From: Erythrobacter sp.
GTDB taxonomy: Bacteria; Pseudomonadota; Alphaproteobacteria; Sphingomonadales; Sphingomonadaceae
NCBI RefSeq assembly: GCF_030066995.1
Contig: NZ_JASJAP010000001.1
Location: forward strand, 475,230-539,229
Length of the DNA: 64,000 nt
Reading direction: 5' to 3'
The notes below the pieces were generated by a model that had not been told where the DNA came from, ran no database searches, and saw only the letters and a list, made by a program, of their open reading frames with translations. The position numbers and the translations under genes were made by a program. Numbering within the stretch: position 1 is the stretch's first letter; every line of letters starts with the position of its first letter. Of this stretch, positions 56,585 to 64,000 are shown one piece after another.

Positions 56585-59008
56585 TTAGTCCGGTTCGGTC
56601 TCGTCGTTCCGTTCCGCGTTCTTCACATTCGCGTCGAACCAGTCGAGCATCTCGGCAAGCGTGTGCAGCACCGACTCTCGCCCGCGATAGCCGTGCGATT
56701 CGTGCGGGAGCATAACCAGGCGCGCCGTACCTCCCGTGCCCTTGATCGCAGCAAACATGCGTTCGGATTGTTGCGGGAAGGTCCCGGAATTGTTGTCGTT
56801 CTTGCCGTGGATCAACAGGATCGGTTCTTTGATTTTGTCCGCCGCCATGAACGGGCTGAGCTTGTAGTAGGTCTCCGGCGTATCCCAGAACACCCGGCGC
56901 TCCGCTTGGAAACCGAACGGGGTGAGCGTGCGATTATAGGCGCCCGAGCGCGCAATACCGGCCTTGAAGATGTCGCTTTGCGCAAGAAGGTGCGCGGTCA
57001 TGAACGCGCCGTAACTATGGCCGCCCACGCCCACGCGCTCCCCATCGCCAAAGCCTCGCTCGACGGTGAAATCGACCGCCGCCCGTGCGCTGGCGACGAT
57101 TTGCTCGATGAAGGTGTCGTTGACGGTTTCCGGGTCCGATCCCACGACCGGCATCGCCGCGCGGTCAAGGACAGCGTAGCCTTGGGTAAGGAAGAACAGG
57201 TGCGAATATCCACCAATGCGGGTGAAGCGATACGGCGAATCGCGGTTCTGGCTGGCCGTCGCCGCGTCGTTGAATTCGCGCGGATAGGCCCAGACCACGA
57301 CCGGCACCTTTTCGCCTTCGACATGGTTTGGTGGCAAATAGAGCGTTGCGGTGAGCTCCACGCCGTCTTCGCGGCTGTACGTCACCAGTTCGCGCTTGAT
57401 CCCGGTAAGTTCGGGATGCGGGTCGGGAAAGGCGGTAAGGAAGCGCTCCCCACCTTCGGTGTGCAGCCTTACATTGCCGGGATTGGTCGGGCTTTCGTAA
57501 TAGGTCAGAAACGCGCTGCCACTATCGGAAACGACATCGATGACCGATTCCAGTTGCTCGCCGGAATTGCGCCAGATTTCCTCGGTTTCAAGCGTTGCAA
57601 GGTCAAAGCGGCGCAGGAATGGGCGCAGGCCCTCCGGCGTCGCGCCCGAACCGCTCAAGAGCAGCTTGCCATCGGCAAATCGCGCCACCGGAAAGCCTTG
57701 TTTGGTGAGTGTCGTCAGCGGGCTTCCCGGATCGCTGTACGCATCTTGAATGTTGCGCAGGTTAATCTGGCGCGGCTCTGAACCGTCCTTTACGTCAACC
57801 AGCGTCTGGCGCAGCTCGCGCGTGTCGCGATCGTACTCGTAGACGATGAGGTCGTCGGACCCTTCAACACCCAGCGCACCCGAAGCGCGGTCTTCGAGCC
57901 GGGCCAGAAGGGTCGGTTTGCCATCAAAAGGAGCGGCCAGACCCACCAGATTGTCGCGATTGTCGGTCTCGACGCGCGGGTCTCCTCCATCCTGCGCCTC
58001 GGCCCACATCAGCATCGCCTCCTCGGTCGGATGCCAGGCGATGTTGCGCGGCCCCGTAATCACACCCTGCACGGGCAGAGCGTCCGCCAGCGGCTGCTGA
58101 GCAAGGGTCTTCACCATCTCGCCGTCTTTGGTGGAGACAGCGGTCGTTCTCGGAAAGCGATACCACGGCACTTGATAGGAAAATGGCTCGCTAAGCCATT
58201 CCATCTGAAGGTATTCGCCATTGGGCGAGGCGATCACCGATGTGTAGATGCGCGGAGCCCCCACGGCGCGCTGATTGCCCCCATCGGCGTCCATGATGAC
58301 CGGTTGGCTGGTGGCGAGCCACTGAAACATGGCCTCGTCGTGCGGGTCCTTTAGCAGATCTTGGTAAGTGCGCGTTTGGGCCTCTTCGCCGCCGCTCGCA
58401 TCCTGTATGGCCGGACCCGTGGGCGTGAGCGAACGCGTCGGCCTTTCCCCGCGGTCTTCGGGAATTGTAAGGACCATAAGCGATCCATCCGGCATCCATG
58501 TTGGCGACTGAAAAACGGGATTGAGCCCGCCGGTCATCAGGGTCGCTACCTCCCCTGTAGCCGTGTCGAGCACATGCAGGTCCATCCCATTTGTGCGGGT
58601 GTTGGTGAAGACGACCTTCGAACCGTCGACCGACCATTCAACATCGGCGATATCGGCGTTTTCGGGAAGCGCGATCCGGCGTGTTTCTCCGCTTGCCACG
58701 TCCTGAAGGGTCAGTCCGACAAAAGCGCGCGTGCCGTGGCGGTCATTGATGGCCGCGTCGAGGCGCAGGCCTGCGAGTTTTTCCATCGGTTTGGCAAGTT
58801 CGGAAACCGGCGGCAGCGCCTCGCGCTCCATCAGAAGGATCAGGTCGTTATTCGGCGAGACAGAGACCCGCGGGCTGGGCGGGCGTGTGACTATGTCGGT
58901 CACATTGTCGGGTGGGGTCTGGTAGCCCTCCTGCGCGGATACGGGCGCGATTGGACCAATCCCGATGACCAGGGCGAGCGCGGTGGTGCTGGCAATCAAT
59001 GAACGCAT
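56585..59008 (-). CDS. Secreted S9 family (prolyl oligopeptidase type) peptidase
   Basis: 807 aa. Signal peptide (ASTTALALVIGIGPIAPVSAQ), an N-terminal beta-propeller-like region with repeated strands (about 40-550), and a C-terminal alpha/beta-hydrolase domain with catalytic Ser665 (GGHSYGAFM), Asp738 (HGKNDNN) and His772 (PHESHGY). It resembles the glutamyl-endopeptidase branch of S9. Likely degrades peptides in the periplasm. GGGGAGA lies 11 nt before the chosen ATG; an earlier ATG at 59059 spoils the signal peptide. Confidence 0.88.
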   Translation of the reverse strand: MRSLIASTTALALVIGIGPIAPVSAQEGYQTPPDNVTDIVTRPPSPRVSVSPNNDLILLMEREALPPVSELAKPMEKLAGLRLDAAINDRHGTRAFVGLTLQDVASGETRRIALPENADIADVEWSVDGSKVVFTNTRTNGMDLHVLDTATGEVATLMTGGLNPVFQSPTWMPDGSLMVLTIPEDRGERPTRSLTPTGPAIQDASGGEEAQTRTYQDLLKDPHDEAMFQWLATSQPVIMDADGGNQRAVGAPRIYTSVIASPNGEYLQMEWLSEPFSYQVPWYRFPRTTAVSTKDGEMVKTLAQQPLADALPVQGVITGPRNIAWHPTEEAMLMWAEAQDGGDPRVETDNRDNLVGLAAPFDGKPTLLARLEDRASGALGVEGSDDLIVYEYDRDTRELRQTLVDVKDGSEPRQINLRNIQDAYSDPGSPLTTLTKQGFPVARFADGKLLLSGSGATPEGLRPFLRRFDLATLETEEIWRNSGEQLESVIDVVSDSGSAFLTYYESPTNPGNVRLHTEGGERFLTAFPDPHPELTGIKRELVTYSREDGVELTATLYLPPNHVEGEKVPVVVWAYPREFNDAATASQNRDSPYRFTRIGGYSHLFFLTQGYAVLDRAAMPVVGSDPETVNDTFIEQIVASARAAVDFTVERGFGDGERVGVGGHSYGAFMTAHLLAQSDIFKAGIARSGAYNRTLTPFGFQAERRVFWDTPETYYKLSPFMAADKIKEPILLIHGKNDNNSGTFPQQSERMFAAIKGTGGTARLVMLPHESHGYRGRESVLHTLAEMLDWFDANVKNAERNDETEPD

Positions 59009-59046
59009 GGAAACAATCTCCCCTGAGAAGGGAAGATTTAGAACGC

Positions 59047-59226
59047 TTAACCGCGCCACATCAAGGTGTTTCGCTGAAGAAAACCTGCGAAATCAGGTTC
59101 AAGCGGCTTGCGATCGGCAAACTGGTCTTCAAAGCGCTCGATCTTGAAATTCTTGGCGAAGATTCCGCATGAGGCGCCGTTGGAGATTGTTCTTCTAATG
59201 GCTGTGTCTGGAATGTTGGGGTGCAA
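59047..59226 (-). CDS. Possible short protein or gene remnant (59 codons)
   Basis: TTG-started frame between the S9 peptidase and the TonB receptor gene. IFAKNFKIERFEDQFAD, PLEPDFAGFLQRN and a C-terminal MWRG look protein-like, with a reasonable third-position GC bias. No ribosome-binding site and no recognised family. It may be the 3' end of a decayed gene, since the frame is blocked by TAA just upstream. Confidence 0.25.
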   Translation of the reverse strand: MHPNIPDTAIRRTISNGASCGIFAKNFKIERFEDQFADRKPLEPDFAGFLQRNTLMWRG

Positions 59227-59618
59227 GCGGGCTACATGTTGTTAGCAGCGCTGAACTGTTCAGGCGCTTTGATCATTCGCGCGGTTGTCGCAATTGTAAC
59301 TGGACTATCGCGAGAAGGTCCCCAACCTGAAGCATTCGGCGAAATTCGTTGTCCACGGCTTCCTCTGACCGCGCTTGCCTATCGAAGAAGGCAACATTTT
59401 GCCGCATCTGATCCAATAATTCGCCGGTGTGTCGGGAGTCGCACACCTCCATAGCTGGCTGAAAAAAACAACAATCCCATGCCGTTCCGAGCGGTAGGTT
59501 ACGGCCGGATTAAATCCGCGCCATGAGCGCCTTTAAACTGACGCCGCGCGGACCCGGAACGATAATCATAGGCCATTAGCGCAGTCCCTGTTGCACGGCA
59601 AAATCAGGGGAACTCTTC
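59227..59618. other. Intergenic region before TonB-dependent receptor
   Basis: Lower in GC than its neighbours. It holds only the possible 59-codon minus-strand frame listed separately, a run of A at about 59463, and the ribosome-binding site CAGGGGAA of the receptor gene. No tRNA, terminator or repeat family found. Confidence 0.5.
59273..59452 (-). CDS. Possible short helical protein (59 codons)
   Basis: ATG-started frame giving an amphipathic, charged helical peptide: GELLDQMRQNVAFFDRQ, then EEAVDNEFRRMLQVGDLLAI and QLQLRQ. Composition is that of a soluble coiled helix rather than an antisense shadow, since there is no gene on the other strand. No clear ribosome-binding site. It could be a small gene or a fragment of a larger decayed one. 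Confidence 0.3.
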   Translation of the reverse strand: MEVCDSRHTGELLDQMRQNVAFFDRQARSEEAVDNEFRRMLQVGDLLAIVQLQLRQPRE

Positions 59619-62198
59619 ATGGCTTACCATTCTTTAAAGACGTCGTTGCGCGCTGCGTTGTTTGCCGGGGTGTGCTTCATGGTCCCTTATTCGGCGTTGG
59701 CGCAAGATTATGACGCGCCCGACGAAGCGGAAGGCGAGGGCAACACCATCGTCGTCACCGCGACGCCCATCGCTGACAGTCTTGACGCCGCGCTTGAGAT
59801 CAAGCGTAAGGCCCCGAACGTCGTCGATGTCATATCATCGGACACGATTGGACGGTTTCCAGACCAGAACCTGGCAGACGCGCTTAACCGTCTGCCTGGC
59901 GTTGCGGTCGAGCGCGACCAGGGGCAAGCGCGGTTCGTTAATTTCCGTGGCGCGCCGTTCCGGTTTACGGCCATCGCCTTTGACGGGATCGACATTCCGG
60001 GAGCTGAAAACGGACGTATCCCGCGCTTTGACAGTTTCCCGGCCACCATTGTGAGCGCGGTCGAAGCAAATAAGGCGATTACGCCGGACATGCCGGGCGA
60101 AGCCGTGTCGGGCTTCATCAACATGATCACTTTCGACCCCTTCGCGCGAGATGGCCTGCATGTCTCGGTCGAGGGCGGCCTTGGCGTTCAAGAGCTCGGC
60201 GATGGACAGGTGGAGCGCTATAATGGGCGTTTGTCCTGGTCGAACGATACTATCGGCCTTGTGGTCTTTGGTTCGCATAACGGTCGCGATCAAACCACGG
60301 ACAATCGGGAGTTCGATGTTGTCGATGGTGACATCGCGACAGTCGAATTTCGTAACTATCTGGTTGAGCGCCAGGACAACGCCTATGGCGGCCGCTTGGA
60401 ATACCGCGGCGATGGCGCGCTGTCGCGACTGTTCGTATCGTCGATCTACAGTGAATTCATCGATGATGAACTGCGCAACCAGTACAACTTCGATTTGACC
60501 GACCCTGTAGAGCCTGACGCGATCGGCACCGATCCTTCCTTGGGCGTCACTCGGTTGCTGCAGGACGGGCGCTATCAGAACTCGACCTTCACGAACACGC
60601 TAGGCGCTGATTTCACATCGGGTGACTGGTTGCTTGAGCTGCGTGGTAACTACACGGAAACCCGTAGCAGCGTTGATCTCATCATCCCGTTCAGCACCGC
60701 TGGCAGCGCGGGCGGCAACTTCGATTTCACCGACGTCGAGGATCCCGTTCTCAATCTCTTCGATGCCTCCAGCGGCGATTCCATTTCGATTGGCGACGTC
60801 GATTATTTCTTTGAGTTGATCCTGCCAGTTGTCTCAGAGCTCGATATCGACGCCTATCAGTTCAAAGCTGACCTGACAGGCGATGTGGAGCTCTTCGGCC
60901 ACGCGTCCACACTCAAATTCGGCGCGAAATACGACACTCGAGATGCGACCGGTTTCGACACCGTTGTCGGCACGGCGTTTCCGCCGGCTGGCTTCGATTA
61001 CAGTGTGTTTGACACCGGCGAGCTTTGGCCGAGCGACTTCAATAACACCATTAACGGGACGATCTTCGACAATGAGGGGGTTGTCGATGCGCTGAGCGCG
61101 TCGGGCGTCGATCTGAATGCCGAAGTGCCGGCCGACCTGCTGATCGGTATCGAGGAGGATATCTATTCCGCCTACGCCATGCTCACCAGCGAGTTCGACT
61201 GGGGCTCACTTGTCGTCGGTGGACGCGTCGAATTCACCGACTTCACATCAAGCGGGAACAGCGCGTTCGAAGCCGACGACGGATCGGTCGTGATCTCGCC
61301 GGTAGTCGCTAGCCGCGATTACGTCAATTTTCTCCCAAGCGTTCATGCCAATTTCGACATCGATGAAAACGCAGTCTTTCGCGCTTCCGTTTCCACGGGC
61401 GTTAACCGCCCGACCTACGTCGAAAGCCGCGCTTCGATTGCGGTGGACGCGACGGCTCTGGCCTCTGGTGGTCTCGTCAATGTCACGGGAGGTAATCCTG
61501 ACCTTGAAGCCGAAACAGCCTGGGGCGGGGACCTCAGTTTTGAATATTATTTCGACGAGGGCAGCCTGTTTGCGGTCGCGGCCTTCGCCCGCTTCATAGA
61601 TAACGTAATCTACGCAGAGCAGACCTTCTTCGACGACATCAGCGTTTTCGATCCGAACATTCCTGCCGGACGTTCGGGCAACTTCATCAGCTTTGCCAAT
61701 GGAGAGGATGGAGAGCTGTTCGGGGTGGAAGTGACCTTCACCGGTCGTGCCTCCAGTTTTACCGATAGCTTCCTTGGTGGCTTCGGGATTGAAACCTCGG
61801 CCACGGTCCTTGACAGCCGCTTCACCATACCCGCGTTGGATGGGCGCGCGGCGCGCGATTTGCGCCTGCCGGGCACGTCGGACTTCCTGTTTAATGGCTC
61901 GGTGTTCTTCGAGCGTTTCGGGCTGTCGACACGCCTCAGCTACACCTATCGCGATGATTGGCTCGACGAGACCGAAAGCGAGGGCAACGATGTGTTCTGG
62001 AACGCTCAGGAGCGTCTCGACGCGTCAATCCGCTACACATTTACCGATGTTTTGGGCGACGCAGCGGTGACGCTGTTTGCCGATGCCAACAACCTCACCA
62101 ACGCGGTGGACGTGCGATACACGAACACGCCGCGCACGCCGAACCAGGTCGAAGGGTATGGCGCGCGCTATCTCTTCGGTGTTCGCATCGATTACTGA
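59619..62198 (+). CDS. TonB-dependent receptor
   Basis: 859 aa outer-membrane transporter. Signal peptide ending ALAQ, a TonB-box-like TIVVTATP near residue 43, a plug domain (APNVVDVISSDTIGRFPDQNLADALNRLPGVAV is the long conserved stretch), and a 22-strand barrel ending in an aromatic-terminated strand (LFGVRIDY). It matches the Xanthomonas/Caulobacter-type receptors that import sugars or other organic ligands rather than classic siderophores. The ligand is unknown; the following phosphatase lipoprotein, 22 nt away, may be functionally linked. CAGGGGAA lies before the ATG. Confidence 0.9.
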   Translation: MAYHSLKTSLRAALFAGVCFMVPYSALAQDYDAPDEAEGEGNTIVVTATPIADSLDAALEIKRKAPNVVDVISSDTIGRFPDQNLADALNRLPGVAVERDQGQARFVNFRGAPFRFTAIAFDGIDIPGAENGRIPRFDSFPATIVSAVEANKAITPDMPGEAVSGFINMITFDPFARDGLHVSVEGGLGVQELGDGQVERYNGRLSWSNDTIGLVVFGSHNGRDQTTDNREFDVVDGDIATVEFRNYLVERQDNAYGGRLEYRGDGALSRLFVSSIYSEFIDDELRNQYNFDLTDPVEPDAIGTDPSLGVTRLLQDGRYQNSTFTNTLGADFTSGDWLLELRGNYTETRSSVDLIIPFSTAGSAGGNFDFTDVEDPVLNLFDASSGDSISIGDVDYFFELILPVVSELDIDAYQFKADLTGDVELFGHASTLKFGAKYDTRDATGFDTVVGTAFPPAGFDYSVFDTGELWPSDFNNTINGTIFDNEGVVDALSASGVDLNAEVPADLLIGIEEDIYSAYAMLTSEFDWGSLVVGGRVEFTDFTSSGNSAFEADDGSVVISPVVASRDYVNFLPSVHANFDIDENAVFRASVSTGVNRPTYVESRASIAVDATALASGGLVNVTGGNPDLEAETAWGGDLSFEYYFDEGSLFAVAAFARFIDNVIYAEQTFFDDISVFDPNIPAGRSGNFISFANGEDGELFGVEVTFTGRASSFTDSFLGGFGIETSATVLDSRFTIPALDGRAARDLRLPGTSDFLFNGSVFFERFGLSTRLSYTYRDDWLDETESEGNDVFWNAQERLDASIRYTFTDVLGDAAVTLFADANNLTNAVDVRYTNTPRTPNQVEGYGARYLFGVRIDY

Positions 62199-62220
62199 TC
62201 TTATAAAAGGGAGACCCACA

Positions 62221-63324
62221 ATGCGTCTAATGATGACTTGCGCGGCGCTTGCCCTGAGCCTTGCCGCCTGCAACGAACAAGCGAACAAGGCCGATGCGGC
62301 GGGGACCATCGGATCGGTGGTCGCCGAACACGGCAATACGCCCAACGATTACACCATTACCTGGGATGGCGGCGCATCGGTGACGATCGAAGTGTCGGCT
62401 GATCCGGGCTTTGCCAAGGGCGAAGGCGAGGTGATCGGCGAGTTCGACGGCGGCAAAGCCGCCTGGAGCGCCACAGGCGAGGCCGAGCGCCGTTATTTTC
62501 TGCTAAGCGCCGATAGCGGCGAACAAGAGCGCGTCGCGGTTCGCCTTCTGCCGCTGGAAGGCGGGCGAAATTTTCGCGATATCGGGGGCTATGAGACCAA
62601 AGACGGCAGGACGGTCAAATGGGGCCGCGTCTACCGTTCGGGCGTCATGGCGAACCTCACAGATGGCGATTACGAATACCTTTCCGATCTGGGCGTTACC
62701 ACGGTGTGCGACTTTCGTGAGGCGGATGAGCGCGAAGCGGAACCTACCGACTGGCGGGCGGGGGAGATTGACTATCTGACCTTTGCGCCTCCGCCAGAAG
62801 ATGGCTCGGAGCGCGCGATGTTTGCTCCGCTGATGGATCCGGAAGCGACGCCAGACGACGTGCGCAACGCTATGGCCAAGGGATACCCCGACATCGCGGT
62901 GCGCGAGGATGAAGGCTACACCGCCATGTTCGACCAGCTGGCCGCCGGGAACATCCCGCTGGCCTTCAATTGTTCGGCGGGCAAGGATCGGGCGGGAACG
63001 GCTGCCGCGATGCTGCTCACGGCTCTTGGCGTGCCGCGCGAGACGGTCGTCGCCGATTACGCGCTGTCGGATGACTACGTCGATTACATGGCCGAGTTTC
63101 TCGATCCCGAGGCGCGCGAGCGCGGCGAGGATGGCCCCTATGCTTTTCTCATGAAGCTGCCACCCGAAAAGGTCGCGCCGCTGATGGAATCGAACCCGAT
63201 TTATATTGAGGCCACACTCGACGCGATGACGCAAGAACACGGATCTGTTCTCGCCTACATCCAGACCGAATTCGACGTCACCGATCGGGAATTGGCTGCA
63301 ATCCGGGAGCAGTTAATCGAGTGA
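62221..63324 (+). CDS. Tyrosine-protein phosphatase lipoprotein
   Basis: 367 aa. Lipobox LSLAAC near residue 17. An N-terminal all-beta region (about 20-110) is followed by a Y_phosphatase3 domain: NFRDIGGYETKDGRTVKWG, VYRSGVMANL, DFREADER, and the catalytic NCSAGKDRAGT (Cys251, Arg257). Such enzymes act on phosphotyrosine, phosphoinositides or inositol phosphates. GGAGA lies before the ATG, just after the TonB receptor, so probably one operon; it may release phosphate from the imported ligand (inference). Confidence 0.87.
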   Translation: MRLMMTCAALALSLAACNEQANKADAAGTIGSVVAEHGNTPNDYTITWDGGASVTIEVSADPGFAKGEGEVIGEFDGGKAAWSATGEAERRYFLLSADSGEQERVAVRLLPLEGGRNFRDIGGYETKDGRTVKWGRVYRSGVMANLTDGDYEYLSDLGVTTVCDFREADEREAEPTDWRAGEIDYLTFAPPPEDGSERAMFAPLMDPEATPDDVRNAMAKGYPDIAVREDEGYTAMFDQLAAGNIPLAFNCSAGKDRAGTAAAMLLTALGVPRETVVADYALSDDYVDYMAEFLDPEARERGEDGPYAFLMKLPPEKVAPLMESNPIYIEATLDAMTQEHGSVLAYIQTEFDVTDRELAAIREQLIE

Positions 63325-63375
63325 ACCGCTCACCTGAGGCACGGTGCCTCGCCTGACAGAAAAGCAATGAAGAAA

Positions 63376-63450
63376 TGGCTCCCCGAGTTGGATTCGAACC
63401 AACGACCAAGTGATTAACAGTCACCTACTCTACCGCTGAGCTATCGGGGA
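63376..63450 (-). tRNA. tRNA-Asn(GTT)
   Basis: 75 nt including CCA. Acceptor TCCCCGA pairs with TCGGGGA, discriminator G. Anticodon loop CTGTTAA gives GTT. T arm GTTGG-TTCGAAT-CCAAC. Confidence 0.96.
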
Positions 63451-63601
63451 GCAGCACGTGCGGGTTTCTCTCCGAGTGCGAAGCCGGGCGTATATGGTTG
63501 AGCGTTTCGCTTGGCAAGGGGTTTGTCGAGCTATTTTAACCAAGTGTAATGAGCCGGCCGAGGCGCAGTGCTCGCCGCGCGGGTCGACCCGGCTGGTGCC
63601 T

Positions 63602-64000
63602 TTACTCGGTCTTGAATTGCTCAGCGACGATACGCTCTTCGAGCGACTGGCCGGGGTCGAACAGCAAAATGAGCTCGGTGTCGTGCGCGATGGCCAGTGT
63701 CACCTCGGCGATATCGCGCAGCTCCTTCTGATCGGCCACGGCCGAAACCGGTCGCTTGACGGGATCGAGCACTTTGAGACCGATTTTCATCCGGTCCGGG
63801 AGGATCGCCCCCTTCCAGCGGCGCGGGCGAAACGGGCTGATCGGGGTCAGCGCCAGCATCTCACTGTCAAGCGGCAGGATCGGGCCGTTCGCAGAGAGAT
63901 TGTAAGCGGTCGAGCCCGCCGGCGTGGCCACAAGGACGCCGTCGCCCACAAGCTTCTTGATCCGCACCCGGCTGCCCACCGTCACTTCAATCCAGGCGGT
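63602..64000 (-). CDS. nadK: NAD kinase, 5' part outside window
   Basis: C-terminal 132 residues of ATP-NAD kinase, which makes [26 protein letters not shown] is the family signature, followed by [14 protein letters not shown] and [16 protein letters not shown]. The reading frame is open to the last base of the window ([11 protein letters not shown] precedes the signature), so the start lies beyond. It ends about 150 nt from tRNA-Asn, both on the minus strand. Confidence 0.92.
   Translation of the reverse strand, partial: TAWIEVTVGSRVRIKKLVGDGVLVATPAGSTAYNLSANGPILPLDSEMLALTPISPFRPRRWKGAILPDRMKIGLKVLDPVKRPVSAVADQKELRDIAEVTLAIAHDTELILLFDPGQSLEERIVAEQFKTE

Overview
The window is high-GC, densely packed chromosomal DNA of an alphaproteobacterium. 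The best guess is a marine-type member of the Sphingomonadales, Erythrobacteraceae. This rests on the lepB-rnc-era cluster, the run divL-tsaE-amgK-murU-addB-addA-trxA behind ahcY, a DivL with tyrosine in place of the kinase histidine, a large TonB-dependent receptor, and a split propionyl-CoA/methylmalonyl-CoA cluster. The assignment is inferred from gene content and recall; no database search was possible. No plasmid backbone, prophage, complete insertion sequence or CRISPR array was seen.

Layout. 0-4.1 kb: era (3' end cut by the window edge), rnc and lepB on the minus strand, diverging from pgi. 4.1-11.2 kb: two coupled secreted proteins with TonB-C-like domains, the DEAD-box helicase rhlE, a lone SIR2-like protein, glutathione reductase and an FAD amine/amino-acid oxidase. 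11.2-22.8 kb: propionate/methylmalonyl-CoA genes (pccB, mce, an enoyl-CoA hydratase, scpA, pccA) mixed with a GIY-YIG nuclease, a MetY-type sulfhydrylase, a DUF3445 haem N-demethylase subunit and an LprI-like protein. Five palindromic repeat units of three families sit in the gaps of this cluster. 22.8-25.8 kb: minus-strand aroK-aroB-cyclase-phosphotransferase, joined by 4-nt overlaps. 25.9-33.8 kb: a large secreted unknown, xerD, accA, an M48 metalloprotease lipoprotein, two Flp pilins, mutT, tRNA-Arg(ACG) and folE. 33.9-36.2 kb: cytochrome c'/cytochrome b561 pair, thioesterase and peroxiredoxin. 36.2-49.4 kb: ahcY with a perfect operator-like palindrome, then divL-tsaE-amgK-murU-addB-addA and trxA. 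49.4-56.4 kb: inositol-phosphatase family protein, orphan VapD, argJ, secA, a TauE/SafE permease and a Spy/CpxP-like protein. 56.6-64 kb: secreted S9 peptidase, TonB-dependent receptor, tyrosine-phosphatase lipoprotein, tRNA-Asn and the C-terminal part of NAD kinase.

How the genes fit together. PccA/PccB, Mce and ScpA carry propionyl-CoA to succinyl-CoA. AroK/AroB feed chorismate. AmgK/MurU recycle MurNAc to UDP-MurNAc without making GlcNAc. AddAB repairs double-strand breaks. AhcY removes S-adenosylhomocysteine. DivL is expected to act in the CckA-CtrA cell-cycle pathway. Most of the window is core metabolism. The less explained items are the SIR2-like gene, the orphan VapD, the GIY-YIG gene held between two copies of one palindrome, a duplicated tRNA-Arg 3' end, and several short reading frames under 63 codons on the minus strand.
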